Positions 1 through 10,531 of a stretch of DNA of 64,000 nucleotides are shown here, one piece after another. Positions within the stretch are counted from its first letter, which is position 1, and the number at the start of each line of letters is the position of its first letter. This stretch comes from Anolis sagrei. Its lineage: Eukaryota; Chordata; Lepidosauria; Squamata; Anolidae. The notes beneath the pieces are model-generated. The model had not been told where the DNA came from and made no database searches. It saw only the letters and a list, made by a program, of their open reading frames with translations. The stretch spans positions 24,041,327 through 24,105,326 of the forward strand of contig NC_090028.1 of the NCBI RefSeq assembly GCF_037176765.1, written 5' to 3'. The position numbers were made by a program, and so were the translations under genes.

Positions 1-387
1 TGGGGGAAAGGAGGTCCTATTTACTTTCCAATACTTTCCAAATCCAACCAAACCTAGAACTAGGTTTGATTCTCAACCTGTTGAATTTATATTTTCTGTC
101 CTTGCCATTATGTTGCATGCATTTAGAGAAGAAAAAGAAAAGATACCCATTCAGATTAGATTTATTTCGCTAAGCACCTGGACAGGTGCTATTACTATTA
201 TTAATAATTATATGATAAATATTATCAATAGGATGAATGTGACCAATATGATGAATATTGATCACATTCATCTACCTGTCTTTCACCTTTAACAAGATGT
301 TCCACTGTGCTTTTGATTAGACAGCCCCTCTGGTAAACTTGCCCCCAGCCATGACCCAAAATCTTGCTCCTTGCACTTTACTCAAGG
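1..387. other. No gene recognised; AT-rich intergenic DNA
   Basis: This stretch has only short open frames with no family resemblance. I see no splice-supported exon and no clear repeat family. Confidence 0.4.
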
Positions 388-685
388 TCCTTCTAGACAG
401 GCCCTATATCCCAGGATCTGATCCCAGATTTTCTGCTTTAAACTGGATTATATGAGTGGAGGCTCCTTCTTTGGAGGCTTTTAAACAGACGCTGGATGGC
501 CATCTGTCGGGGTGCTTTGAATGCAATTTTCCTGCTTCTTGGCAGGGGGTTGGACTGGATGGCCCATGAGGTCTCTTCCAACTCTAGGATTCTATGATTC
601 TATGCACTGCCAAATAATCTGGGATAAACAGAAAACCTGGAATCATATCCTGGGATATAGGGACTGTCTGGAAGGGCCCTTAGAA
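388..685. mobile_element. Palindromic hAT-like MITE interrupted by a CR1 tail
   Basis: The left part (388-455) and right part (605-685) are inverted versions of one consensus: a 'ggcccttcc...' terminus, a 'tatatccca' core and a 'gggatataggg' counterpart. The same MITE family recurs at 17.1-18.9 kb and 36.8 kb. A CR1 3' end lies between the halves, so the MITE is older than the CR1. Confidence 0.5.
456..604 (+). mobile_element. CR1 LINE, 5'-truncated 3' end
   Basis: The sequence encodes the end of CR1 ORF2 (SLEAFKQ...LDGHL type) followed by the short 3' UTR. It finishes in two copies of the ATTCTATG octamer that is the CR1 hallmark. Confidence 0.8.
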
Positions 686-1040
686 ACAGCTCCTGCACTT
701 TAGTATTGCCCTCTGCCCTGTTGTCCTGGCATTCTGATGCCAAATGACATTACCCTTCCAGCCCTAATTTGGGATTTTGCATTTTTCCTGAGCCCTACCC
801 TGAAACTATTGCACAAACTCTTAGCCCTCTGAAATTAGTATTTTTACTGTTCAGACTAGGGATTGCTTTTATGATGTTGCATTGCGTTATTGTGATGTGT
901 TTGTTAGATTTCTGATATTTTGATTTGATTTTATTGCATCCTGTTTTAATCTGTGTTTTTCTGGGCTTGTCCCTTTGTAAGCCTTCCCTAGTCAAGATGG
1001 GGGAAGGTATAAAAAATAAGTTATTACTATTATTATATTA
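686..1040. other. No gene; possible old LINE/SINE tail
   Basis: Positions 840-1020 resemble the 3' tail of an L2-like or SINE element ('tgtaagccttccctagtc...ggtataaaaaataa'), followed by a short ATT run. The family is not certain. Confidence 0.3.
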
Positions 1041-1074
1041 CTAGCTGTACCCACCACGAGTTGCTGCGGCCAAT

Positions 1075-2150
1075 CTTCCCTCCCTCTTTCTCTTCTTCTT
1101 TCCTTCTCTCCTTCCTTCCTTATCTATCTCTTTCTTTCCTTCCCCTCCCTTTTTCTTTCTCTCCTTCCTTCCTTCCCTCCCTCTTTCCTTCTCTCCTTCC
1201 TTCCTTCCTTCTCTATCTCTTTCCTTCCTTCCCCTCCCTTCTTTCTCTCCTTCCTTCCCTCCTTCCTTCTCTCCTTCCTTCTCTATCTTTCCTTCCTTCC
1301 CTTTTTCTTTCTCTCCTTTCTTCCCTCCCTCCCTCTTTTCTTCTCTCCTTCCTTCCTTCTCTATCTCTTTCCTTCCTTGCCCTCCCTTTTTCTTTCTCTC
1401 CTTCCTTCTTTCCCTCCCTCTCTCCTTCTCTCCTTCCTTCTCTATCTCTTTCCTTCCTTCCCTTCCCTTTTTCTTTCTCTCCTTCCTTCCTTCTCTATCT
1501 CTTTCCTTCCTTCCCCTCCCTTTTTCTTTCTCTCCTTCCTTCCCTCCCTCTTTCCTTCTCTCCTTCCTTCCTTCCTTCCTTCCTTCTCTATCTCTTTCTT
1601 TCCTTCCCTTCCCTTTTTCTTTCTCTCCTTCCTTCCCTCCCTCCCTCTTTCCTTCTCTCCTTCCTTCTCTATCTTTTTCCTTCCCTTCCCTTTTTCTTTC
1701 TCTCCTTCCTTCCTTCTCTATCTCTTTCCTTCCTTCCCCTCCCTTTTTCTTTCTCTCCTTCCTTCCCTCCCTCCCTCTTTCCTTCTCTCCTTCCTTCTCT
1801 ATCTTTTTCCTTCCCTTCCCTTTTTCTTTCTCTCCTTCCTTCCTTCTCTATCTCTTTCCTTCCTTCCCCTCCCTTTTTCTTTCTCTCCTTCCTTCCCTCC
1901 CTCTTTCCTTCTCTCCTTCCTTCCTTCCTTCCTTCCTTCTCTATCTCTTTCCTTCCCTTCCCTTTTTCTTTCTCTCCTTCCTTCCCTCCCTCCCTCTTTC
2001 CTTCTCTCCTTCCTTCTCTATCTTTTTCCTTCCCTTCCCTTTTTTTCTCTCCCTCCCTCCCTCTTTCCTTCTCTCCTTCCTTCCTTCCCTATCTCTTTCC
2101 TTCCCCTCCCTTTTCCTTTCTCTACTTTCTTCCTTTTCTGCCTATTCTTG
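1075..2150. repeat. TTCC/TTTC/CCCT polypyrimidine array
   Basis: About 1.1 kb of uninterrupted pyrimidines on the plus strand forms a higher-order repeat: 'tctatctctttccttcc' blocks alternate with 'ctccctttttctttctctcc' blocks. The long Pro/Ser/Leu/Phe open frames here are low-complexity artefacts. Confidence 0.9.
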
Positions 2151-2265
2151 GACTGTAACTCCCAGCAATCCTCCTGATTGATCTGCCTACCTATTATCTA
2201 TCTCTATCTAATCTATATATCTTATCTATCTGGAGGATTGCTGGGAGTTGCAGTCCAGGAATAGG
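2135..2265. repeat. Small inverted repeat
   Basis: Arms 'ggactgtaactcccagcaat' and 'attgctgggagttgcagtcc' flank a TATC-rich loop. It looks like a small MITE inside Helitron-like element A. Confidence 0.5.
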
Positions 2266-2582
2266 AAACGGGAAATATGCAGGGATTGGGATGCTCTCAA
2301 AGAAATCCAAGGAGAGGAAAGCTTGCGACTTGGAAGCAGTGCATTTGGAGCATCCTCCTCCCCCAAGCGGCCTGGTCTAGGGGATTCTGGGAGCGATCAT
2401 TTCCACGCATGCGCTTTATCCTCATTTAGCTTTTGGGGTTTTTAAGTCCTTTCCACTGTTTTTGGGATGTGATGGTCACTCTGGTCTGTTAGGGGCGTAG
2501 TCTCCAAATTTTGTGTCAATTTGTCCAGTGGTTTTTGAGTTATGTTAATCCAACAAACGAACATTACATTTTTATATAGATA

Positions 2583-4105
2583 CTAGCTGTACCCGCCAGG
2601 CTTTGCTGTGGCCAATCTTCCCTCCTTCCTTCTTTCTCTCCTTCCTTTCGCTCCCTCCTTCCTTCCTTCTTTTCATTTTCTTTCCTTCTTTCCTTCTCTC
2701 CTCCTTCCTTCTCTACCTCTTTCCTTCCTTCCTTCACTTTTTGCTTCCATTCTTCCTTCTCTCTTTCTTTCTTTCCTTCTCTCCCCCGCTTTCTCTCCTT
2801 CTTTCTCTCCTTCCTTCGTTCCCACTTTCCTTCCTTTCCTTTCTTTCTTTCTTTCTCTCTCTCCTTCCTTCCTTCTCTACCTTTCTTTCCATTCCCCTTT
2901 TCTTTTCCTTCCACTTTCTCTCCTTTCTTCCTTCTCTCTCTTTCCTTCCTTCCTTCGCTTTTTGCTCTCATCCTTCTCTCTTTCTTTCCTTCTCTCCCGC
3001 TTTCTCTTTCTTTCCCTCCTTCCTTCGTTCCCTCTTTCCTTTCTTTCTTTCTTTCTCTCTTTCCTTCCTTCTCTACCTCTTTCTTTCCTTTCTCCTTTTC
3101 TTTTCCTTCCACTTTCTCTCTTCTTCCTTCTCTCTCTTTCCTTCCTTCGCTTTTTGCTTTCATCCTTCTCTCTTTCTTTCTTTCCTTCTCTCCCGCTTTC
3201 TCTCTTTCTTTCCCTCCTTCCTTCGTTCCCTCTTTCCTTTCTTTCTTTCTCTCCTTCCTTCTCTACTTCTTTCTTTCCTTCCCCCTCTTCTTTCCCTTCC
3301 ACTTTCTCTCTTTTCTTCCTTTTCTACCTCTTTCCTTCCTTCCTTCACTTTTTGCTTTCATCCTTCTCTCTTTCTTTCTTTCTTTCTTTCCTTCTCTCTC
3401 GCTTTCTCTCCTTCTTTCCCTCCTTCCTTCGTTCCCTCTTTCCTTCCCTTCCTTCCTTACTTTCTTTCTCTCCTTCCTTCCTTCTCTACCGCTTTCTTTC
3501 CTTCCCCCTTTTCTTTTCCTTCCACTTTCTCTCATGTCTTCCTTCTCTACCTCTTTCCTTCCTTCCTTCGCTTTTTACTTTCATTCTTCTCTCTCTCTTT
3601 CTTTCCTTCTTTCCCTCCTTCCTTCGCTCCCTCTTTCCTTCCTTCCTTTCCTTTCTTTCTTTTTTATATAGATAGTAGCTTTTTATGTAGATACTAGATA
3701 CTTTCTTTCTCTCCTTCCTTCCTTCCTTTCTTCTCTATCTCTTTCCTTCCTTCCCCCTTTTCTTTCCCTCCTTTCTTCCACTTTCTCTCCTTTCTTCCTT
3801 CTCTACCTCTTTCCTTCCTTCGTTCGTTCTTTGCTTCCATGCTTCCTTCTCCCTTTCCTTCTTTCTTTCCCTCCCTCTTTCTCTTCTTTCTTCCTTCCTT
3901 TCCTTCCTTCCTTCCCTTCCTCTTCCTTCCCTTTTTTTCCTGTATCATCATTTAGCTTTTCGACATTTAGCTTTTTGGGGTTTTTAAGTCCTTTTCCATT
4001 GAGTGATGGTCACTTGTATAGTGTCCAAATTTTGTGTCAATTCATCCAGTGGGTTTTGAGTTGTGTTAATCCCACAAACGTACATTACATTTTTATTTAT
4101 ATAGA
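2583..4105 (-). mobile_element. Helitron-like element B with polypyrimidine core
   Basis: It has the same termini as element A: CTAGCTGTACCCGCC on the left and ...TTTATATAGA on the right. It begins only 2 bp after A ends, in the same orientation. A partial internal junction at 3663-3698 ('tatatagatagtagc', 'gtagatactag') suggests an internal duplication or a third truncated copy. Confidence 0.5.
2620..3925. repeat. Polypyrimidine higher-order array
   Basis: This is a second long pyrimidine tract with repeating blocks such as 'cctttcttctctacctc' and 'ttcgctttttgctttcatcc'. It differs in block composition from the array in element A, so it expanded independently. Confidence 0.9.
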
Positions 4106-4375
4106 TAAGAAGAGATAGAGTGCTCTACTTCCTATTGCCCTCCACTCCTATTTTTATCACCTGGCTCTGGACTTCATTCATCAGCCCTGTCCTTGCAACT
4201 GATTTGCAAAAACCAACCTACCAGAGCTCAGAAACTGGTTACTACTCAGACCATTGGTGGTTTGACTGGTAGTTTTTTTTAATACTATTTTACTTTATGA
4301 ATTTTAATGAACAAGCATGTCTTCATATAAGCCACCATGAGTACCTTGGAGAGATAGAGGCAGGGTATTTAAAAA

Positions 4376-4377
<2 letters not shown>

Positions 4378-4410
<33 letters not shown>

Positions 4411-4530
4411 CAACAGGTCTTCCAACAGACCTCACTACCTCTGAGGATGCTTGGCATAGATGCAGGCGAAACGTCAGGAGAAAATGCCTCTAGAACATGG
4501 CTATATAGCCCGGAAAAACCTACAACAACT
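4378..4530 (+). mobile_element. (ATT)n run plus single-arm Penelope-like 3' end
   Basis: An ATT microsatellite (4378-4409) abuts a Penelope-like terminus carrying the family cores 'gatgcaggcgaaacgtcagg' and 'cctctagaacatggc'. Only one arm is present, unlike the palindromic copies elsewhere. Confidence 0.5.
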
Positions 4531-4601
4531 CATTATTATTATTAATAATAATATGATCGATATAATCCATATAATCAATATGATCAATATTATTATTATA
4601 T

Positions 4602-4750
4602 AGGTAAAGGTAAAGGTTTTCCCCTGACATTAAGTCCAGTCGTGTTGGACTCTGGGATGTGGTGCTCATCTCCATTTCTTAAGCGAGCCGGCGTTGTCCA
4701 TCGACATCTCCAAGGTCATGTGGCCGGCATGACTGCATGGAGCGCAGTAA
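4602..4750 (-). mobile_element. Sauria-type SINE, 3' fragment
   Basis: The reverse strand reads '...tgactgcatgg' back to a terminal 'ggtaaaggtaaagg' tail. That is the Bov-B-like 3' end of Sauria SINEs, with 'aagtccagtcgtg' and 'ggtgctcatctcc' landmarks. Confidence 0.65.
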
Positions 4751-4826
<76 letters not shown>

Positions 4827-5338
4827 TGTTGTGTTATTGTATTACTATGTCGAGATCTCCAAGGTCATGTGGCCGGCATGACTGCATGGAGCGCAGTAAT
4901 ATTATTATTATTATTATTATTATTATTTAATAATAATTTAAATATTGTTAATATTAATATTATTTAATAATAATTTAAATATTATTATTATTATTTAATA
5001 ATAATAATAGTGTTGTGTTATTGTATTACTATGTCGAGATCTCCAAGGTCATGTGGCCGGCATGACTGCATGGAGTGCAGTAATATTATTATTAATATTA
5101 TTTAATAATAATTTAAATATTATTAATATTAATATTATTATTATTATTATTATTTATTATTATTATTATTATAGTGTTGTGTTATTGTATTACTATGTCG
5201 AGATCACCAAGGTCATGTGGCCGGCATGACTGCATGGAGCACAGTAATATTATTATTATTAATATTAATATTATTATTATTTAATAATAATAATAATAAT
5301 AATAATAATAGTGTTATGTTATTGTATTACTATGTCGA
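4706..5338. repeat. Tandem array of SINE fragment plus (ATT)n, four units
   Basis: Four units start near 4706, 4854, 5037 and 5194 (about 148-184 bp). Each joins a Sauria SINE piece ('aaggtcatgtggccggcatg') to a variable ATT/AATATT microsatellite and 'gttattgtattactatgtcg'. The ATT lengths differ between units. Confidence 0.85.
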
Positions 5339-6078
5339 GGCATGTCCTTGGTCAGGCGAACTAGAAATCCACACACAAATGCGACTTTTTTTGGGAGGAG
5401 AAATGAACAGCACTGATTTATTTCTTTATTATTATTATTATTTTCCCCAAAAGAAGGAGTACAAAAGTTGTAAAACCACATAAAGACAAAAGGAATTTTT
5501 TCCACGCGATTGTTTGACGGAGGATTTGGTTTTGAACTCTATTTTACAAAACGAAAATGGAAGAAAGGACCCAAAACTTCTCTCAACTTCTCAAATACTT
5601 TCCCTCTCTCTTTTTTCTTCCTCCCATCTAGAAAAGTCCAAAAGGATGAACGAAACGAAACGAAACGAAACATGAAAAATAAATTATTCCTATTTTTTTA
5701 AAAGAAGGGACTTTTTAAAACTAATAGACACGAAGGGGAGAAAAAAATAGAAATAATCCAGTGAACTCAACTTTAAATATTATATTAATGGCTTTCCAGG
5801 AAGCCGGGATCGAAATGCACACAGAAGAATATTTACAACACAAGGAACAGAACAAAATCTCCCCAAAAAACACTGAAACAAAGCAGAACCCAACACCAGA
5901 ACACACACAGATAGAAGATTTATATATTTATATATATATATAACACATTTATAGGGTTATCTCCCCCCACAATTCTATCAAATTGGCGATTCATCCGAAG
6001 TGAGCCCCCAAAAGTATCTCTTCTTTTCCTCAAACTCTCTGCTTTCCTTGTATTCCTTCAAACCCACCCACTGGAAGG
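5339..6078. other. No gene recognised
   Basis: AT-rich non-coding DNA with a short GAAAC run (5650-5672) and a TA dinucleotide run (5918-5943). Short open frames show no family features. Confidence 0.4.
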
Positions 6079-6809
6079 GCGTCTACACTGCAGAACTAAC
6101 GCGGTTTGGCACCACTTTGAACTCTCGTGGCGCTCGTGCTATGAGTGCCTGGGATTTGTAGCTTTATAAGGTCTTCTTTCTGCCTTCTCTGTCAACAGCG
6201 CTTAGTGGGGCCAAACCTCATTTATTCCACAGTGTAGATAAACCCAGAAAGATTGTAGTTTGGCACCAATGGTATGGGACCCTGCGGCGTCTACACTGCA
6301 GAACTAACACGGTTTGGCACCACTTCGAACTCTCGTGGCTCTGGTGCTATGAGATCCTGGGATTTGTAGCTTCATAAGGGCTTATCTTGCCTTCTCTGTG
6401 GGGCAAAGCGGGGCCAAACCGCATTTATTCAACAGTGTAGATAAACCCAGAAAGATTGTAGTTTGGCACCAATGCTGTGGGACCCTGCGGCGTCTACACT
6501 GCAGAACTAACGCGGTTTGGCACCACTTTGAATTCTCGTGGCTCTAGTGCTAAGAGATCCTGGGATTTGTAGCTTCATTAGGCTTTAATTTTATTTTATT
6601 TGCCTTCTCTGTCAACAGCGCTCAGTGGTGCAAAGCGGGTCCAAACCGCATTTATTCCACAGTGTAGATACACCCAGAAAGACTGTAGTTTGGCATCAAT
6701 GCTATGGGATCCTGTGGCGTCTACACTGCAGAACTAACACGGTTTGGCACCACTTTGAACTCTCGTGGCTCTGGTGCTATGAGATCCTGGGATTTGTAGC
6801 TTCATAAGG

Positions 6810-6844
<35 letters not shown>

Positions 6845-7710
6845 GCCTTCTCTGTCAACAGCGCTCAGTGGTGCAAAGCGGGTCCAAACCGCATTCATTC
6901 CACAGTGTAAATACATCCAGAAAGATTGTAGTTTGGAACCAATGTTATGCGACCCTGCGGCGTCTACACTGCAGAACTAACACGGTTTGGCACCACTTTG
7001 AACTCTCGTGGCTCGGGTGCTATGAGATCCTTTGATTTGTAGCTTCATAAAGGCTTTTTTTCTTTTTTGCCTTTTCTGTGGGGCAAAGCGGGGCCAAACC
7101 GCATTCATTCCACAGTGTAGATAAAGGTAAAGGTTTTCCCTGAAATGAAGTCCAGAGCCGGCGTTATCCGTAGACACCTCCAAGATCATGTGTCTGGCAT
7201 GACTGCATGGAGCGCCGTTACCTTCCCTCCGGAGCGGTACCTATTGATTTACTCACATTTGCAATTTTTTTCGAACTGCTAGGTTGGCAGGAGCTGGGGC
7301 TGACAGCGGAAGCTCACCCCGCTACCCGGATTCGAACCTGCGACCTTTTCGACCTTTCGATCAACAAGCTCAGCAGCTCAGCGCTTTAACCCACTGTGCC
7401 ACCGGCTAGTTTGGCACCAATACTATGGGATTCTGCGGCGTTTGCACTACAGAACTAACGCGGTTTGGCACCACTTTGAACTCTCTTAACTCGGGTGCTA
7501 TGAGATCCTGAGATTTGTAACTCCATAAGGTCTTTTTTTTTTTAGCTTTCTCTGTCAACAGCGCTCAGGATTCCACAGCGTGGAGCCGCGGCAAAGTGGA
7601 GCCAAACCGAATTAATTCCACGGTGTAGATGCAGCCAGAAAGATTGGGTGTAGAAATGTATCTATATCAACACTGTAGATTAAATGTAGTTTGGCACCAA
7701 TGCTATGGGG
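6079..7710. repeat. Tandem array of a MITE-derived unit (about 200-240 bp, roughly 7 units)
   Basis: Units begin with 'gcgtctacactgcagaacta' near 6079, 6289, 6490, 6718 and 6960, with diverged units after a SINE insertion (7437, about 7600). Each holds 'gatttgtagcttcataagg', 'ctgtcaacagcgct' and 'ccacagtgtagat'. The unit matches the dispersed 'ctacactgtagaattaatgc' MITE found singly at 33.4, 36.7, 52.4 and 61.7 kb. One unit has gained an ATT run (6811-6843). Confidence 0.85.
7124..7409 (-). mobile_element. Sauria-type SINE
   Basis: On the minus strand a tRNA-derived head (A-box-like 'tggcacagtgggtt', B box GGTTCGAATCC) is followed by 'gctcctgccaacctagcagt' and a 'ggtaaagg' tail region. It interrupts the tandem array and is therefore younger than it. 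Confidence 0.8.
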
Positions 7711-7732
7711 TTCTGGGGGTGATAACTGTACA

Positions 7733-7902
7733 ATGCAGGCATGGGCCCACTGGGCCTTCCAAATGTTTTGGACTGCAACTCCCACCATTCCTAACAGCCT
7801 CAGGCCCCTTCCTTCTCCCCTAACCGCTTAAGGAAAAAGGAAAAGGAAGGGGTCTAAGGCTGTTAGGAATGGTGGGAGTTGCAGTCCAAAAACACCTGTG
7901 TG
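7733..7902. mobile_element. Palindromic MITE ('ggcatgggc...' family)
   Basis: Inverted arms 'ggactgcaactcccaccatt' and 'aatggtgggagttgcagtcc' flank a CTTCC/GGAAG core. The same family appears at 19830, 33862 and 50509. Confidence 0.6.
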
Positions 7903-8092
7903 TGTCAGGAGAGACTTGAGAAACTGCAAGTCGCTTCTGGTGTGAGAGAATTGGCCGTCTGCAACGTTGTTGCCTAGATGTTTTACCATCCTGTGGGAGG
8001 CTTCTCTCTGCACGGGAAGCTGGAGTTGACAGGCGGGAGCTCACCCCGCTCCTTTGGGTCAACAGTCCTGCTGGCACAAGGGTTTAACCCAG
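7903..8092 (-). mobile_element. tRNA-derived SINE of the 'cgcttctggtgtgaga' family
   Basis: The minus strand runs from 'tgggttaaacccttgtgcc' through 'ggtaaaacatctaggcaac' to 'ctcacaccagaagcgacttg' and 'aagtctctcctgacac'. Other copies lie at 9098 (+) and 39273 (-). Confidence 0.65.
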
Positions 8093-8200
8093 GCATGGGC
8101 AAACTGAGCCCCCCCCCCCCAGGTGTTTTGGACTTCAACTCCCACAATTCCTGGACCCAGGCCCCTTCCTTTTCCCCCTCAGTCACTTAAGAGGAAAAGG
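8093..8200. mobile_element. Partial MITE, 'ggcatgggc' family
   Basis: One arm ('aggcatgggcaaactgagcc', 'ggacttcaactcccacaatt') of the family at 7733 and 19830. A C run replaces part of the terminus. Confidence 0.5.
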
Positions 8201-8224
8201 GATTTTTAATGATATAACAACAAC

Positions 8225-8256
<32 letters not shown>

Positions 8257-9040
8257 GACTTGTGATTTTTTTATACGAAATCCAGCATACAGATCTCGTT
8301 TGCTGTGACATACTGTAATTTTGTCTCAGTTCAATAATAATAATAATAATAATAATAATAGTTATAGTTATTATTAATTATAATAGTTATTATTAATTAT
8401 AATAGTTATTATTAATTATAGTTTTATTATTATTATTAATCTTACTGACACAAGTGTTCGACTTGTAATTTTTTTATACGAAATCCAGCATATAGATCTC
8501 GTTTGCTGTGACATACTGTAATTTTGTCTCAGTACAATAATAATAATAATAATAATAGTTATTATTAATTATGGTTATTAATAATAATAATAATAATAAT
8601 AATCTTACTGACACAAGTGTTCGACTTGTGATTTTTGATACAAAATCCAGCATATAGATTTCGTTTGCTGTGACATACTGTAATTTTGTCTCAGTACAAT
8701 AATAATCATAATAATAATAATAGTTATTATTAATTATAGTTATTATTATTAATAATAATAATAATCTTACTGACACAAGTGTTCGACTTGTGATTTTTGA
8801 TACAAAATCCAGCATATAGATCTCGTTTTCTGTGACATACTGTAATTTTGTCTCAGTACAATAATAATCATAATAATTATAGTTATTATTAATTATAGTT
8901 ATTATTATTATTATTAATAATAATAATCTTACTGGCACAAATGTTCGACTTGTGATTTTTGATACAAAATCCAGCATATAGATCTCGTTTTCTGTGACAT
9001 ACTGTAATTTTGTCTCAGTATAATAATAATAATAATAATA

Positions 9041-9074
<34 letters not shown>

Positions 9075-9075
9075 G
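8257..9075. repeat. Minisatellite, five units with (ATA)n spacers
   Basis: The motif 'aaatccagcatatagatctc' followed by 'gctgtgacatactgtaattt' recurs near 8281, 8484, 8647, 8807 and 8970. Variable ATA/ATT runs and 'cttactgacacaagtgttcg' separate the copies. Confidence 0.9.
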
Positions 9076-9097
9076 ACTGGGGCAGATTCCAAAAATA

Positions 9098-9312
9098 AAA
9101 GAACTGAAGAGCGACAGGTTGGAGGTTCTAATTGAGGAGAGAGTGGGGATGAGCTCCCTCTGTCAACTCCAGCTCCCAGAGAAGACTCCCACAAGGATGG
9201 TAAAACATCAAAACATTTGGGCATTTCCTGGGCAACGTTCTTGCAGTCGGTCAATTCTCTCACACCAGAAGCGACTTGCAGTTTCTCAAGACGCTCCTGA
9301 CACGAAAAAAAT
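9098..9312 (+). mobile_element. tRNA-derived SINE, 5'-truncated
   Basis: Plus-strand copy of the family at 7903: 'gatgagctccctctgtcaac', 'tcctgggcaacgttcttgc', 'ctcacaccagaagcgacttg', ending in 'cctgacacgaaaaaaa'. Confidence 0.65.
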
Positions 9313-9414
9313 GGACTTTTCAAGTTGCCAGTCCAAAACACCTGGAGGGAGGGCCGCAGTTTGCCCAGGCCAGGGTTGGCGACAACAGAGTCCTTCCACT
9401 TCTTTCCTTTGGGA

Positions 9415-9551
9415 CAGTAGTTCTCAGGCTTTGGGTCCCCAGATTTTTTGACCTTCAACTCCCAGAAATCCTAACAGCTGGTTTAAATGGGCAGGCATTT
9501 CTGGGAGTTGTAGGCCAAAACACCTGGGGAGCCACAGGTTGAGAATCACTG
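9415..9551. mobile_element. hAT MITE with perfect 8-bp target duplication
   Basis: Termini CAGTAGTTCTCAG and GAGAATCACTG form an imperfect terminal inverted repeat. 'ctttggga' is duplicated exactly on both sides (9407-9414 and 9552-9559). The interior is a palindrome of 'aactcccagaaatcc'. Confidence 0.85.
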
Positions 9552-9643
9552 CTTTGGGAGGACTGGAAGCCAAACCCTTCTGCTTGCCTGTCTGGGTGAC
9601 TCAATCTCGGGGGCCCTTCCAGACTGCCCCATATATATTAGGC

Positions 9644-10347
9644 CTGTTCAATGCATGGTTCTAAATGGTTCTAAAGTACTTACAAAACTAAGGTTATGGT
9701 GGTGAAAATTTCAGAACTCTAACAAAACTCTCAAAATTTCATTATAAATGGCAGTTCCTAATTGGTTCTGTCATAAAAAATCACCAATAATGAAATAATA
9801 ATCATATTTTGAAAGAGTTCTGAAATTTTCACCACCAGAACTTTAGTTTTGTACTTTAGAACCGGGTTGTTGTAGGTTTTCCGGGTTATATGGCCATGTT
9901 CTAGAGGCATTTTCTCCTGACGTTTCGCCTGCATCTATGGCAAGCATCCTCAGAGGTAGTGAGGTCTGTTGGAAGTAAGAAAATGGGTTTATATATCTGT
10001 GGAAAGACCAGGGTGGGACAAAGGACTTTTGTCTGCTGGAGCTAGGTGTGAATGTTTCAACTGATCACCACATTCAATGACCACATTGAAACATTCACAC
10101 CTAGCTCCAGCAGACAAAAGTCCTTTGTCCCACCCTGGTCTTTCTACAGATATATAAACCCATTTTCCTACTTCCAACAGACCTCACTACCTCTGAGGAT
10201 GCTTGCCATAGATGCAGGCGAAACGTCAGGAGAAAATGCCTCTAGAACATGGCCATATAGCCCGGAAAACCTACAACAACCCAGTGATTCTGGCCATGAA
10301 AGCCTTCGACAATACTTTAGAACCATTTAGCACCATGCATTGAACAG
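9644..10347. mobile_element. Long inverted-repeat element interrupted by a Penelope-like palindrome
   Basis: Left end 'cctgttcaatgcatggttct' and right end 'accatgcattgaacag' are inverted. Internal arms ('ggtggtgaaaatttcagaac' and 'gttctgaaattttcacc') also pair. The right arm is split by the insertion at 9864-10312. Confidence 0.6.
9864..10312. mobile_element. Palindromic Penelope-like element
   Basis: Two arms of about 200 bp are reverse complements around a short centre near 10075. A direct repeat of about 12 bp ('tactttagaacc') flanks it at 9852-9863 and 10313-10324. Both arms carry the private variant 'gaaagaccagggt', where other copies have 'gaatgaccagggt'. The family assignment comes from a longer relative at 46.6-47.1 kb. 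Confidence 0.7.
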
Positions 10348-10485
10348 AATCATAGAGTTGGAAGAGACCTCATGGGCCATCCAGTCCGACCCCCTCCCAA
10401 GAAGCAGGAAAATTGCATTCAAAGCACCCCCACAGATGGCCACCCAGCCTCTGTTTAAAAGCTTCCAAAGAAGGAGCATCTCGGT

Positions 10486-10488
<3 letters not shown>
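10348..10488 (-). mobile_element. CR1 3' end
   Basis: Reverse-strand CR1 tail ('aatcatagagttggaagaga', 'cagcctctgtttaaaagctt'). Confidence 0.75.

Positions 10489-10530
<42 letters not shown>
10489..10530. repeat. (AT)n microsatellite
   Basis: About 20 consecutive AT dinucleotides directly adjoining the CR1 tail. Confidence 0.95.

Positions 10531-10531
<1 letters not shown>

Larger units (their letters stand above)
1041..2580 (-). mobile_element. Helitron-like element A with polypyrimidine core
   Basis: On the minus strand it starts TCTATATAAAAATGTAATG and ends ...GGGTACAGCTAG, flanked by A and T as Helitrons are. It makes no target duplication. The interior is almost entirely polypyrimidine. 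The Helitron assignment rests on termini and A^T placement; no Rep/helicase is present, so it is non-autonomous. Confidence 0.5.

Noticed and set aside
1061-3697. Open frames of more than 350 codons rich in Pro, Ser, Leu and Phe
   Set aside because: They translate a pyrimidine microsatellite in which stops cannot easily occur. No signal, domain or splice support.
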